Shown one piece after another: positions 10,441 to 22,800 of a stretch of 64,000 bases of DNA. This stretch comes from Hygrocybe punicea (Eukaryota > Basidiomycota > Agaricomycetes > Agaricales > Hygrophoraceae), in assembly GCA_963556145.1 (NCBI GenBank), contig OY744472.1:4712001-4776000 (forward strand), given 5' to 3'. The notes under the pieces are model-generated. The model was not told the DNA's origin. It worked only from the letters and a program-made list of their open reading frames with translations, and ran no database searches. A program made the translations under genes and the position numbers. How positions within the stretch are numbered: position 1 is the first letter of the stretch; every line of letters begins with the position of its first letter.

Positions 10441-13400
10441 TTAATCGTCATCGGGTGAGGAGTCTATAGAGGGCAGGTACGTCGGATCATCAAGATCGTT
10501 TGAATCGGTATCGTCGGCATCGGGGTATTGTAAGAAGTCGTCCAACGGTATCGATATTTTTGAGCGGGCGTGGTAGGGTACGACTCGGAAAGCGGCAAAT
10601 CGAGATTTAGAAACCGCACCGTCGAGTTCGGCGAGTATGTAGGATCCGCCTACTGTTTTCCTGACGACAACCATGGGTCCAAAGTACCGCGGTTTTGCTT
10701 TACGATCGAGAGACATTTCGATACGTGAATTTCGGACGAGAACGAGGTTACCGGGTTCGAAGTCGTAAACTTTGATCGTGTTGGCGTATTTCTGCTCGAA
10801 TTGCCGGGCGGACGCGAGCCAAGATTTGGTAAGCTTTTCTTTGACCCGATCGAGGTCGGCTTCTCGTTTACGAAGTTGTTGGGCGCAGATGACTATGAGG
10901 TCGGTCGTAGACATCGTATCTTGCGTCGGAACCATGTACGTAGCTTCGGCAAAATCGAATGGAAAAAGCGGTTCTACTCTGTGTGCGATGTAGTAGGACG
11001 AGTATCCGAGGCTTTTGTGTGTCGTGACCCGTTCGGCCCAAAATACGGAGTGGGTTATGGTGTGCCATTTCTTTTCATCTCCGTCACAACTTTTCATAAT
11101 GGCCTCCCGGACATCTAGGTGGCGACGCTCAACAGGTCCGTTCGCTTGTGAGTTATAGGGCGAAATGCGGATGTGGCGGATACCGTAGCGGGAGGCGAGA
11201 TAGTCGAGCGCTTCTACGAACGGCTTGCCGTTGTCGGTAACGATTTCTTCGAGAGCGCCCCAACGGCATAAGATGTCTTCGAACAAGAACGTGCCGATGG
11301 TGGAGCCGGTCTTGCGGCGTAACATGCGGAACTCAGGGTAGGCGGACAGGGAGCAACGGGCTTGGACGATGTATCGATAGCCGCCGGATCGTGGCATAAA
11401 CATTGTGTCGACATACGCTTTACGAAATAGCGAGGCCGGTGTAGCGACGGTGGGCGGAATGTGATGATAACGCATTTGCCGTACTTGGCACTGATGGCAA
11501 GACTGGACATACCACTTAACGTCGTGGTCGAGGTGCGGCCACCAGAAACGATCGAGTAGCCGAGTGCGGACGGAGAATATACCTTTGTGGCCGAGAGAGT
11601 CGTGAGCGTCTTTGAGTAACTGAAGCCGGTGGTCGGGCGGTATGACGAGTTTGTGTTTTCCGTGACAGTCTTTGCGCCAAAGCTTGTTATCGGTGACGAA
11701 GAATTCAAGGGCGTATCGTAGGAACAGACGGTATTCTTCGTCCGTGAAGTTTGCGGGTCGGGTTAGATCTCGTAACCAAGTCCCGACGAGGGCAAGACGA
11801 GCGTCGGCCGCGCGGGCTTTATCGGATCGCGGTATGTCAGAAACAGCTTCCTGATTTGTGTAGACGAGGACGGCGGGTAATTCTTGGAGTCGGTCGGTTG
11901 TGGCACGGCAGCGGCCGCATACGGCAATCGGCTTAGACGGTATGGGGACAGGTCGGTAGTTGACGACTTCCATAAAGAAACCGTAGGAGTGGTCGAGCCA
12001 ATCGTCAGAATTGTTGATCTCCTCGGGGTCTTCTGCAGCGCGGGGACGTCGGGAGAGTCCGTCGGGTGCACCGTGTGCAGAAGCGGGTACGTGAACGAGT
12101 CTAAAGTCAAATAAGAGCACGCCGGCTATCCATCAGTTGATCGTAGCATTGGGCTGAATGTCGGGGTTGTTGAGCATCCCTTTTATGTACTTCGTGTCGA
12201 CTTCAACAGTGAGGTTGCGGACGCCGATGATGAAGATTCGGTAGGTGCGGAGGGCCCTGAAGAGGCCGTAGAGTTCGAGCTTGGACTGGGAGTATCGGGC
12301 TTCGCGTTCGTTCCACGATATTGAACCAAAGCGATTCGGATAGCGCTTTCCGTCGGCGCGGATTTGCATAAGAACGAAGCCGACTCCAAGAACGGATGAA
12401 TCGACAGCGAGAATCACTTCCCATTCACGCGTGTAGTCGATAGCGCACAGCGCTGGCGACGTAATGACGGCGTTTTTGAGGTAGTCGACGGCGGTCTCTT
12501 CTTCTTCACCAAATTCGAAGGGTATACCTTTGCGGGTAAGACGGACGAGGGGTCGGGAGTGGAGCGAGAAGTCCTTGATAAAAATACGCAAGACGCCGCA
12601 GATGCCGAGAAAGGCGCGAACTTCGGTGAGGTTGGTCGGCAGTGGCCAATCGCGAATCTTCTGTACTTTGGAGTCGTCGGCTACTCTTCCTTCGTATGTG
12701 CATCGGTGGCCAACAACGATGACTGAGGGTCGACACAACTCGAGTTTTTTGCCGTTGAAGGTACCGCCAACATAGCGGAAACGCTGGATGACGCGGTTGA
12801 CACCTTGGAAGTGCTCCCAAATGAAACGTCGAATTGCCGGGTTCTCGGGTATAGTCTCGTAGGTACCGTCGGGTTGCTCGTAGCGGGTTGGAGGCCCTTT
12901 GATGGGAATATCGTCCATATACGGAACGGCAAGATGAGGGATTTCGTCACGGAGGATGTACGTAGAGTCACCGTGTAGGATCTGCGGGGAATTTGTGTAT
13001 CCTATAGCAATCCGCGTAAGTCGAAGCGTTCCGAGTGGAGACTGAAAGGTCATATAGTCCCGAGACGAGGGGTGGACGAGGCGTTGGTCGAAAGAGACGA
13101 AGAGGTTGAAGGAAGCGTAGCAAGAGTGGCTGCCAAAGGCCTTGGCCAAGTGCTCGGTCATGGGCGGTACGGCGGGATCATGGATAGTGACGGCGTTAAG
13201 CGGCTGTAGATCGTGGACGATTCGAAGAGACTTCCCGTCCTTTTTCAAAACGCAGAACCAGCGGGAGCGATATGACGAATTCGAGGGTTCATAGGTACCA
13301 GCGTTAATTTTGTCTTTGATGATGCCAATGACTTCGTTAAGGATGCCGGGTGGGATTGGGATATTGCGATGGACCCACGGGTCGTGCGGTACGGTGGGAA

Positions 13401-14098
13401 TGTGGATCGGCGGGAAGTAGTCCATATTGAACTGGCCTTTCTCGGATTCGTTCCAGGCCAAGGCGGCTTCTTGCGTTTTGATGATATGGTGGCCGAGTTT
13501 TTCTTCCTCAGGCCAAAGGAATCCATCCGGGTTCATCGGCATCGCGTCGTGTCGTTCCTGAGTATAGCGGGTGCCGGGTGTAAAGTCGGGCGGGTGAGTC
13601 GGGAGCGTGGGTAAATCGGCTAGCGGGTCGCCGGTGATCTCGCGTATGATACGGTATTCGTTGGGGAGAGTGGTAGAAATTGGGCGGATACGATTGGCTA
13701 CCTTCTTATACTTTTTCTTGGTAACGACTCCTTTTAGGTCCCTGGTAGGGGGGGTTGTATATGAGATATAAGTAGCGTGTTCAGTAGAGGCCTTGTTACA
13801 AATATTCGAAGAAGAAATAGGTGATGCAGGAGCGGAGATGGAACAAGACGAAGGAAGGGTATCGGTAGTACGTAGCTGATTTTGTACATCGGTCAACAAT
13901 GAAATGTACTGGGCGGCAGTCTGAGGCTGAGACGAAGAGAAATCTAAATCGATAGAAAAACATAAGTCCTCTTCTAGGGGAAACGGCAAAGGGGAAGCAT
14001 AGTTCGTGGTATAGGTGTGGTCGCTTTCGAGTGGCGGCTTCTCATCTCCCGGTGCGTCCTTCCCGAGAGGTTTCTCCGGGTCCTCGACTTCTAAAAAT
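10441..14098 (-). pseudogene. pol: Gypsy pol: reverse transcriptase, RNase H, integrase
   Basis: The frame opens at the -1 shift site and runs without an ATG into RT-RNase H (to 12133), then after one TGA into integrase (12120-10441). RT has the catalytic VPYMDDIPIKGP box, but the first metal-binding Asp of the F-D-L-F-V motif is Asn (ASFNLFVSFD), a CGAC to CAAC change. RNase H keeps LAVDSS, SKLELYG and VEVDTKY. Integrase has the HHCC finger (HDSLGHKG...CHQCQ) and the DDE triad (AYVDTM, IVTDNG, GPVERRH). The TGA at 12133-12135 sits in NATIN-stop-WIAG, where the family normally has Arg (from memory), so it is a CGA to TGA transition. It is a non-functional copy of an otherwise complete polyprotein. 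Confidence 0.9.
14091..14098 (-). promoter_or_regulatory. Candidate -1 frameshift site at the gag stop
   Basis: The coding strand reads GAU UUU UAG at the gag end. Slipping one base back keeps UUU in the P site and replaces the stop with UUA, giving FLEVEDPEK... which stays open into pol. The pol frame has no ATG before RT, so a Gag-Pol fusion by -1 slippage is the simplest reading. Confidence 0.55.
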
Positions 14099-16346
14099 CC
14101 GGTTTTCCGGTGTCGGACCGCTCTCGTCGGTTCTTTTGGTTGTGCTCGATGGTGGGCAAGGTGACGACGGCGCCGGTGTTTGGATCTGTGATCGTGACTT
14201 GTTGTTCTCCGTTTTTATAATCCTTCGTAAGGGCTTCAGAAAGCGTGAAGAACGGGCGGCCGATGAGGATTTCGTAGGGGGCGTCGTCGACGACTTGGAC
14301 TTGGAGGAAAAGATCGACGTCGCCAAAAGTGAATTTTAGGTTGGCGATCCGGCCGAGGGTGTTGTTGTCGCTTTTATTTGCCGACTGCATCCGCATCTTC
14401 ATATTTTGGAGGCCGTAACCGAGTTTCTCCCAAATATCGCGCCGCATGCCGATGATCATGGAACCGTTGTCGAGGACGCACTCGAATACGAATTTGCCGT
14501 TGATGAGCGGGTAGACCGCACGGAGAGGGACTGAGTCGCGGCCGACGACGAGCGGGACGTTTTCCTGACAGTGTTGACAGGCGCGAGTGGGGATTTCGGG
14601 TGCGTGAAAATGGAAAACCTCGACGTTGTTACTTTCGGCGGTGACCTTTTTCGACGTAGTGAGGTCCTTCATGTGACGGCGGGCGTCGGATGACATGGCT
14701 AAAAGTTCTCGCTGCGAAATGCAGACTTGAGAATCGAGCGCGCGGTCGATGACGGATTTGGCGATACCGGGATCTTCGATGGGGGCTTGGTAGCGGTATT
14801 GGGGGTGCGATGCGGGAAGGTTCTGGGGAGTGCGCGGTACAAGGGCGGTTGGCTTGGTCGGCCGCGTGTTCGAAGGGGGGACTATGGTGATCGGCTGCTC
14901 GTTGATAGGTCTGGCCGTTTTCTCGGCGGGTTTCTCGGCGGGGACAGACGTGGAAGTGGTGGGCAGATTGGGAAACGTTTCTCTAGACTTGCCTTTCGCC
15001 TTTGATGGGATCTCTACACCGTCGAATCTAACCCGTTTACGAAGCCGCTGCACTTCGGCTTCCAGAACCTTAATCTGTTCGTTGTCGTCGTTGATGTCGG
15101 ACGTCGTGGACTGAAAGATGTCGGCATACTCGGTAGTGGCCTCTGGTTCGTAGGTGGGTACTTCGACAGCGGAGACGAAGTTAGCTTTGACATGAGGCGG
15201 CGGGTCGCATTGGAACGGTTCTGTGGGGTTGCGGGCAGGGGGAGCGCGGTTGCCGGGGTTCTGTGCGTGCCACGCGTCGAAGCATTCCCTCATATTTTTG
15301 CCGACGATAGCCTTTGGAAGATACATTCCGTTAGGCAACACGATGCGGCCGTGCTCGTTCTTGTGGCATATCCCGTCTCGAGTGTACTGCACGCAAATAG
15401 GACAATCGCGTATACGATGGAACGGGTCGTCGCAAAAGAGGCAGTTGAAATTGGTGAAACCCTGTCCCGCGGTGGTCGGCTCAGCCCTATTTGCACATGG
15501 CTTTGGGGGGTTGTTGCGTTCGGTGAGGGCCTGTGTGAGGACGGCGAGTTGTTGCGAAACGAGACAAAATAGGTCGGATACGTTAGGTTTGACCGGTTCC
15601 GCTTTAGGAATGACCGGGTCATAGCGAGCGGGTGGCGGGTAGCGGGTGGCGGGTTCTATTGGAGTCAAGTACCGGATGGCGGCAGGCGACGTTGACGATA
15701 GACGAGAGATGGTGGACGGTTCGGCTGCGGTTCCGGCCAGCAGGAAGTGGGCGCAATTGTGGAAGTCCTGGAAGTCGTAAGGGTCGCTATGGAAATGGTT
15801 CGGCTTTTGGTACTGCAGATGGGTTTTGATGTCCTTTTTAAGCTCGACATGGAAGCCGTTCTCGTACGCGATGTTGCGTTCTCGGGGAGAGATCCGACCC
15901 TTGTCTAAGAGGAATCCCAAGATCCGGATGAACTCGCGGTAATATTCGCCAAGTTCAGCGCGGGTACGGATACCGTAAGCGGTTTGGGTGTGCGTAAGAC
16001 GGTCGAGATCCGCCATAGTGTACCGGTGGTCGTCTTCCGTGCCTGGGTATAGCACGAGTACGCTCCTTTTGAATGCGGCATAATCGACGCCGGTCGTGCT
16101 AGGTAAACTTGCCCAAAGCTCGTAGTCACTAAGCGACGCATAGCGCAGACTATGCTTGATGCGTCCTGCGTCGTCGAGAGCGGCATCGGCAGCAAGTATC
16201 TCGACTTCTTCGAAGAAGCGGTTTAAATTGAGCGGGTTCCCATCGAAGGTCGGGGCCGTGGAGTGACCGCGAGCGGGCATTTGTCGTGGAGTAACATGGG
16301 GAGCGGTAATGTGGGGAGCGGTCGAGGATCCAGAGGTCGAAGTCAT
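14091..16346 (-). CDS. gag: Gypsy Gag with C-terminal aspartic protease
   Basis: This 751-residue ORF starts at ATG 16346 with MTSTSGSSTAPH. Residues 30-190 are the capsid-like helical region (FDGNPLNLNRFFEEVE, YPGTEDDHRYTMADLDRL). A CCHC knuckle CLFCDDPFHRIRDC follows near residue 310, then a Pro/Lys-rich linker. The retropepsin domain starts near residue 630 with catalytic Asp in VLDNGSMI (DNG in place of the commoner DSG/DTG) and ILIGRPFF near the end. The stop is TAG at 14091-14093, immediately after a run of five U in the mRNA. No internal stops. It is the only intact sense-strand ORF of the element. Confidence 0.9.
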   Translation of the reverse strand: MTSTSGSSTAPHITAPHVTPRQMPARGHSTAPTFDGNPLNLNRFFEEVEILAADAALDDAGRIKHSLRYASLSDYELWASLPSTTGVDYAAFKRSVLVLYPGTEDDHRYTMADLDRLTHTQTAYGIRTRAELGEYYREFIRILGFLLDKGRISPRERNIAYENGFHVELKKDIKTHLQYQKPNHFHSDPYDFQDFHNCAHFLLAGTAAEPSTISRLSSTSPAAIRYLTPIEPATRYPPPARYDPVIPKAEPVKPNVSDLFCLVSQQLAVLTQALTERNNPPKPCANRAEPTTAGQGFTNFNCLFCDDPFHRIRDCPICVQYTRDGICHKNEHGRIVLPNGMYLPKAIVGKNMRECFDAWHAQNPGNRAPPARNPTEPFQCDPPPHVKANFVSAVEVPTYEPEATTEYADIFQSTTSDINDDNEQIKVLEAEVQRLRKRVRFDGVEIPSKAKGKSRETFPNLPTTSTSVPAEKPAEKTARPINEQPITIVPPSNTRPTKPTALVPRTPQNLPASHPQYRYQAPIEDPGIAKSVIDRALDSQVCISQRELLAMSSDARRHMKDLTTSKKVTAESNNVEVFHFHAPEIPTRACQHCQENVPLVVGRDSVPLRAVYPLINGKFVFECVLDNGSMIIGMRRDIWEKLGYGLQNMKMRMQSANKSDNNTLGRIANLKFTFGDVDLFLQVQVVDDAPYEILIGRPFFTLSEALTKDYKNGEQQVTITDPNTGAVVTLPTIEHNQKNRRERSDTGKPDF

Positions 16347-16379
16347 TGTGAGTGGGAGGAGCTGAGATGTCGATGAAGC

Positions 16380-16860
16380 GGTTGTCGGGTGTACGATGAG
16401 CGGGTCGGGTAACGTGGGCGATGACGGCGTGGACGAAGACGAAGACGGGGACGATGATGATGACGGAGTTTTCGATGTCGAGAGCGAAGACGGAGACGAT
16501 GACGATGACGGAGTTTTCGATGTCGAGAGCGAAGACGTGGACGGGGGTTCTAGCGAGGTCGAAGTCGGGGACGTAGGCGATGCGGGTGTTGAACTGAGAT
16601 CGGATGAGTCGGGTGTAATGGTAATTATCGGTATATCGACCGATTCGAGACTGTCGGATGAAAGATATAGGGGGGTGTTTGACCCTGAGACGAGCGGGAG
16701 ATTGTTATGTCGAGCGAGGTGGTCGGGTACTAGCTGGAAGAAGTCGTCGTCGATTGTCGGGTCGAAGGCAGCTAAAGAGAGTTCTTGTTGAAGAGTTCTT
16801 CGAGGAAGATCTTGAAGACGACGGTCAGAGGGAGGGATACGGGAAGAGGAAGCTATGGTG
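16380..16860. other. Gypsy 5' leader between LTR/PBS and gag
   Basis: The stretch contains a direct duplication (gtcgagagcgaagac and gacgatgatgatgacggagt, about 16440-16535). I see no coding signature beyond acidic repeat frames. Confidence 0.5.
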
Positions 16861-16873
16861 GTGCTAGACTATT

Positions 16874-16890
16874 CCTCGCGGTGGGCTCCA
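16874..16890 (-). other. Gypsy primer-binding site
   Basis: It starts two bases inside the 5' LTR and reads TGGAGCCCACCGCGAGG on the minus strand, as expected for pairing with a tRNA ending ...GGGCTCCA. The tRNA species is not identified. Confidence 0.6.
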
Positions 16891-16892
16891 GA

Positions 16893-17675
16893 TGTATTGG
16901 CGAGGTCGGGGTGGCTGTGGAATAAAGATCCTAACCTGTGGTGTCAGCGTAGAAGTGACTAGGAATAGTCTAACAAGCTTCAGTAAGATAATAGGATATA
17001 AAAGTAAGAAGCCGCCGAGTAAACTACTGAATTCTATCGAGACCGATCGAAGCCGACGATGTCGGGTACGGTGGGTCGGGTGTCGGGTGACGAGAAACGT
17101 AGAGATAAAGGCAGTAGAACGACGGGGAGGGCGTCGAGGAATCCGATGAGCAATGTGTGCGATGGAATTTACTGAGAGACTAATTCTCAGAGAGAGGAAA
17201 TGGGGGAACTGGTTTCTTATTTTGAGACGGCGCTTGGGCACCGTTTTTATACTACAAAGTTCTGTACCTAGATTCGGACGAGAGTCCTCGGCCGATGAGA
17301 GGAAACAAAGGAGAATAAAAATGGGGAAGTAGGAAGAGCGTTGCGAGGCGACGATGACAGGGAAAATGGGTGGAAGATATAAAAAACCGTAAAAGATGCA
17401 AAGTACTTTACTATATCCCCATAAGGGAGACGCTAGGCGTGAATAAGGCAAGTCCGATGTCGGGATCCCAGTCCGATGAGATCTATCTTTGATATTTGAA
17501 GTTCCGCGAGTTTAGGGGATAGACCGACCAGGTACGTGAGCGGCCGTGCTAGTCGGTATGCATTGGGTTGCGTCGGGTTGCGTCGGGTTCGAACGTAGAT
17601 TGCTAGAGATGTCGGGTTCGAGCGGATTCGCTAGATATCAATGTTACGGCCTCAGAGGGTCGAGGACCCTCTACA
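16893..17675 (-). repeat. 5' LTR of the Gypsy element (right side, 783 bp)
   Basis: It starts TGTAGAGGG in element orientation and ends ...CAATACA next to the PBS. It is partner to 7881-8673. Confidence 0.9.
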
Positions 17676-17683
17676 CCGCACAA

Positions 17684-19551
17684 ATGACTACTAAAAAGAA
17701 ACAAAAAGAAACAAAAAGAACGAGCGAAGAAGGAAAAAACCCGATGGAAAAGCAATACAAAAAAAGAACCAACAATCTCGCCACCAACGGCCCAGCCCAC
17801 AGCGACGTGGACCCAAATGAACACAACGACGATGCTCACTGCCCCGGTGCCCAGCAACGTCACTCCAGCACCTCCCAGCACTTCCGAGCGCGAGCGTTCG
17901 ACAGCCCCGTCACCCCACCTTGCTAGTCCCAACCACGTCAAGCCAAAAGCGAGGCACAGGCCCCGAAACTCACCACCATCACTGTCCCACAACGCCAACC
18001 ACCTCCAAACTGAGCGCGGACGCGAATCCCCAGCGCCCACGGCTCTCGCCACCCCCAACCCAAAGCACCCCGGAGCAGAACGCAGCCGCGAGCTCCCACC
18101 AAAATACCCCAACCCAAGCATCCAAACGGCCCCATCCACGTGCGAAAACGTGCCCCAGCACACCACAGCGCGCCCATCTCCACCAAAAACGTCGACGCTC
18201 GCGCCCGAGCACGCCACGTCGTTATTGCCCACCCAAACGGCCCCATCCCTGCTGGAAAACGCGCCCGAGTGCGTTCCAAGCCCCATCCCAACGCCCACGC
18301 CAGCAGACCCACCACCCTCGCTGCAAAACACGTCAGAACGCGCCCCAAACCCAACTGCCACCTTCCGCGTCCCACAACGCCAACCACCTCCAAACCGAGC
18401 ACGGACGCGAATGCCCAGCGCCCACGGCTCTCGCCACCCCCAACCCAAAGCACCCCGGAGCAGAGCGCAGCCACGTGCTGCCTTCGAAATACCCCAACCC
18501 CAGCGCCAAAAGCGGCCGTGAGCGCGAACGCCCGGCGTGTAGACCCAACCCCAATGCAAAGCCAACCCCAGAGCCCTGTCCCGCGCCCGTTCCATCCCAG
18601 CTTGCAACCTTGTCCCACCCCGACCCAAAAAGGTCGCACGAGCGCGAGTGTTCAACGCCCACTGGCATACCCACTTCCAGCACCGCGAAATCGGCCTCGA
18701 AACCCTTCCTACACGAACGTCTCGCGCCTACACCATCTCGACCCACCATCCCCGCCTACCCTGACCCAAAACCAAACCCCCAACGCGAGCATCTCGCCCC
18801 CACACCGTACCACGCTTCCAACAACCACCAAACACACTACGATGGCCGAGCATGGCCTCTGCCATCCCAAATCGCGGAGATCCTCGCAGGAGAGAACCGA
18901 AACGAGAGGGATGGTGCTCCGAGGCGAAACATCAAAGGGCAAGATGAGAAAAAGCAACAACCCGCGAGCACGGAGGCACATACCGGACCTGCGACTGCAC
19001 ATGAGGCAGACCCACCTATGGCCACAAAACGATATGCCGACGCGTCTACGCAAACGGAACCCGTGGAAACACCACCATCAGCATACCACGACAATATCCC
19101 TGCCCTGAAAACCCAAGCCGTCCTTGCATTCAACATTCCCTGTCAAAACCATACCTGGCGCGACACCCACCCCACCCATGCCCCTATTTGGCGACCGAAG
19201 AGCATCCCTACCCTCACCTACCCCCGAGCGCAAAATCCATGGTCCACGCTTCGCTACCGTCACCGCCGTGTCCACCCTCAAAACCTTCCCCTGAGATACC
19301 CCGTACATAAAATTTCACCTCGTTGTCAACGATACCCAACACATTTCGACAACTCCCCATTCCGAGTACAACCCCGCCATCTTCCCACCATCTCTACGTG
19401 AAACTCATCAAAAATTCTGGCTCGTGTCCATGACGTTTCTCCTGCCTTTTCCCGTCCCTCCATTTCTTTCCCATCTTTTTCTGGACAAGTTCCCATTCCC
19501 TTTGATCCCAGTCTTGGACCTCCTTTGCTAGACCCCAGTGGAGTAGACTAG
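17684..19551 (+). pseudogene. Proline-rich ORF of element A, frameshifted
   Basis: The ATG at 17684 starts MTTKKKQKE, the same start as the intact 696-residue homologue at 49587-47497. Small indels move the coding frame several times between 17800 and 18200. The longest surviving part is 17920-19401. A TGA near 19399 stands where the homologue has Arg (LPTIST-stop-NSSK versus LPTISMRNSSK). The shared C-terminus PLLDPSGVD ends at 19551. Many overlapping open frames on both strands (for example 17603-18655 minus) are by-products of GC-rich Pro/Ala/Thr codons. Confidence 0.7.
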
Positions 19552-19658
19552 TTCCTTTTCCAGTCCGTTTCCCTCTTTCCTTCCTCTTTCTTTTTTTTCT
19601 TCTCTCTTTTCAGGTCTTCGATAGTGACGAGGACGTCGCTATGAGGAAGGGGGGCACT

Positions 19659-19813
19659 TGGAGTGGTAGCGAGTGCCTGGTGATGTGACAAGGCTCCCAC
19701 GGTTCGTTGTAGATAGATCCCTGTCAGTAGTCAGTCCCAATCAAGCCTTCCTCGCCAGCTCTCCAGCGAGACTCTCCAGCTAGCCCTCGGAGTGGTACCT
19801 CCGTACCACTCCA
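19659..19813 (+). repeat. Right LTR of short-LTR element A
   Basis: 155 bp, preceded by the polypurine tract gaggaaggggggcac and followed by the TSD ccgg. Confidence 0.85.
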
Positions 19814-19817
19814 CCGG

Positions 19818-22800
19818 AGGTGGTGAGGAACGAGGGTGAAAGGAAGGAGGTTGTGTTGGGGCAAAGGCAAGTGTTACATCCACTTCCTGATGCCCAATAG
19901 TAACCGGTGGAAGAGTTGCGATGTCGAGTGTGGGAACTTGCAGCCATCTGAAAATGACTTGATTGAGCAGCGTGGTGTGATAGGGTGCCGAAGTTACCTT
20001 TTGTTCAAGAGACCAAGGTGGAACTGAGCGATCAGAGACTTGCTGGATCAAAGAACTGAATAGAAGTGCCGGCAGGGGATACCTAGACTTGTCCCCATCA
20101 TGCAATCACAGATTGGGTGACCAGTGTCCAGGATAGTGACATAATGAACGGCCTGTGTTGCATAATGTGTCACGTTGAAAAGTGCCGCACATGTCCATCC
20201 ACGATCTGTGATCAATTTGACCAGGTATCTCGCTGAGATGTGGACATTGTCCGCAGAAAAGTCATTGAGCATGCTCTAGGAAGACATTGAGCAGAAGAGA
20301 TAAACGATTAGACACATGGGCATACCTCCAAGGCTACCAGCACTTGCTCAGCTTCGTCTGCAGGTATATTGATTGGTAGTGGGTCTGCCAGACTGTTTGC
20401 CTTGTTGAAGCAGGTCAGTTGCTAAATTGGAGGTACATGACAGATACATACCCAAGCGACAACACCTTCCGGTAAATAGATGGATTGAGCAATGTAAAAG
20501 ACTGAAGATTCCATCTCCTGGTATGATTTCTGAATAGCATACGGAATACAATGTTGATGCAACAATGCAAGTGGTTGTGTGAAGAGAAGATCAGTTTGGC
20601 CTTGATGACACAAGCGTGAAGCCTATACAGATATGAACTTAACGAATGATGTCTAAAAACAGTGGACTCACCTGACGAAGATGTAAGGCCTCTGTATCAT
20701 TCTGAAGCTCAGCACGGTCAATGAGTTTCATCGAAACATCATAAAGGGTTGTCTTGGAATCTCCAAGAAGTTTATTGACAGCATTTTCCCCTTCAACACG
20801 GCCAGATGTTCATACTCCACAGGTAAAACGTGTGGCAACAAATGCCCAAGCCCATCATTGATGAGTAGGCCAAAGTTCTCCTTCTAGATATGGACATGCC
20901 ACTGGATAGTTATTGAGGAGTTGGGTCCACGCCCGTTCAAATGCGAGAGGAGAGGGCGAGTAGTAAACGGCCCAAAAGGCTTCCTGAAAAGTAAGGAACA
21001 AAGGTCCCAGAACAGGAGCAAGATTCTTGGTGATGTTACCATCAAGATGATGGAGGCATCGGCCATGCCATATGCCGGAGCGCTTGGAAACAGCTGCCTC
21101 AAGGCCAGTGTCATAGTCTGAAAATAAAATGCGCTCTGGAATGGAAGGGAGAACACCAAGCAAACAGTCCAATGCCCAAGAGTGATCATCTGCCATTTCA
21201 CCATCATGAAATGCGTAAGCGATGTTGCGTGTGGTGAAGAATTGATCAATGACAACCCAGAGGTTCAGGGGAAGGCTGTATTTGTTTCGAAGCATAGCGA
21301 CATCGTTTATTACCACATCACCGAAGCACTGCGTGATCTTGACTTGTGCCGGAGACATCCAAAAGATACCTCGGAGTTGGCGTGTTTTATCATGAATCCG
21401 GACATGAACGATCCATCGGTCATCGGCCTCCTTCCGCTGAAAAAGTTGTTGAACAAGGGCAGTAATATCACCACCAAGGTTCTCGACATAATTTCGAGCC
21501 AGACGCTTGGCGTTATTGAGAAGGTTTGAAACTTGGCGGAGAGTGAGAGGATGGTCAGGGAAATGAGCAGCAAGGAGTGTATGGATATCGCCACATGTTA
21601 GGGACTTAACACTCGCCAACTCCTGAACCATCTCCGTTTGCTTGGTAGAAGGCGGGGCATATCTAGGGAGATGATCATCATGTGTAGCCGGGTGATTATG
21701 TGTAAGATTGAGGGAAGCGAATTGATATCCCGTTGGTGAGATTCGGATGTTGATGTGAGCTAGACATTGAGAACATTTTGTCTTTCCTTGGTGATGATCG
21801 GTAGGGTCAATATCTTTCTTATGGCGAGGCTTCCGTGTCCCTGAGTGGGAACATCGGAGGCGGAGGCGTTTGATTTTCCCTATCATAGCAAATCAAAAGT
21901 GTCCCACTGCGAAGAAAAAATCACTAACCATGCACATTCCGTTCACTCTCACTCTTTTTCCACTCATAGCCACGACGTCGCTCATATTCATACCCGAAAT
22001 GCACTGCCTCCTCCAGCGTTGCGAACCACATTCCGGGTCATGGCCGCTGAGGATCCAATGGAGCTGTAGATGACTTTGTTGGCGAGCCACTTTGGGATCT
22101 GGGGACAGTGGGCTCAAACTTTCATGCCTGATTGTCATCTCCATCGGTAGATCCATCTGAATCACTGCTAGCGTCATCGCCAGCTGGGTCATCGATTGTG
22201 GCGGGAAGGGCTGCAGCAGGGTTCGGAATTATGATGGGGTTGGAGCGCTGGGTGGTTGCCCCAACAACGATGACTTTCTCTGATCCAGATTGAGGAGGAC
22301 TAGAAGAGAGCTCGTGCGATGCCTGAGATGTTAGGATAAGAAAACTGAAATTAGAAAGTTGAGCAGTTCAACTTACAAGTTGTAAACACTTTGCCATAAC
22401 ATGCCTATGCAAAATATCGCTGAGCCATTCCATGCGAAAATCCAAGGATTTGTCTGGCGTCCATGATGGCGCTTGGTCCGAGCAGTACGAGTGTACTGTG
22501 GTGAGAGAAACGATGGCACATGAGCCGATTGCAGAACCTTGCAATGGTACATCAAGTGGGGCCTCGGTCCACTTTCCTTGGACCTTGGTCACATCGCCAA
22601 GGAACCACTGGAGCTTGTCGAGCATTTCATCATCCAGTTCCCAGCCCAAAGGGTCACCTTGAAGGATGACATTGGATTGCATTAACACAATGCATGGTGC
22701 CCAGTGACAACAGAGTTTGTTGAACATGAACGCAAGGAAGAACAGTAGCTCATTCAACAATGAGTCGCATAACTCCTTAAGTCCCCGAGAAAGCTTCCTG

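Larger units (their letters stand above)
7881..17675 (-). mobile_element. Ty3/Gypsy LTR retrotransposon with antisense gene
   Basis: LTRs 7881-8673 and 16893-17675 (TGTA...TACA ends) are flanked by the 4-bp TSD ccgc (7877-7880 and 17676-17679). In element orientation (minus) the order is LTR, PBS, gag with protease, -1 frameshift site, RT, RNase H, integrase, a 1.7-kb region with an oppositely oriented spliced gene, purine-rich agaagacccaaggaga, LTR. The PR-RT-RH-IN order is diagnostic of Ty3/Gypsy. It is probably inactive: one nonsense codon between RNase H and integrase, and a missing RT catalytic Asp. Confidence 0.93.
7514..19813 (+). mobile_element. Short-LTR element A (TRIM/LARD-like) in the MULE gene
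   Basis: Direct repeats of 155 bp (7514-7668 and 19659-19813) begin TGGAGTGGTA and end TACCACTCCA and are flanked by the 4-bp TSD ccgg (7510-7513, 19814-19817). The primer-binding site follows the left LTR. A polypurine tract (gaggaaggggggcac) precedes the right LTR, and just before it is a remnant reading DSDEDVA that resembles the tail of a Gypsy polyprotein. There is no protease, RT, RNase H or integrase, so it depends on another element. The single ORF (17684-19551) is proline-rich. The Gypsy element at 7881-17675 is inserted a few bases before its ATG. Confidence 0.8.

Noticed and set aside
17603..18655. 350-residue minus-strand open frame opposite the Pro-rich ORF
   Set aside because: It is antisense to a GC-rich Pro/Ala/Thr coding region conserved in three copies on the other strand; the Trp/Gly/Val/Arg composition is the expected shadow (also 48362-49618 and 57345-57965).
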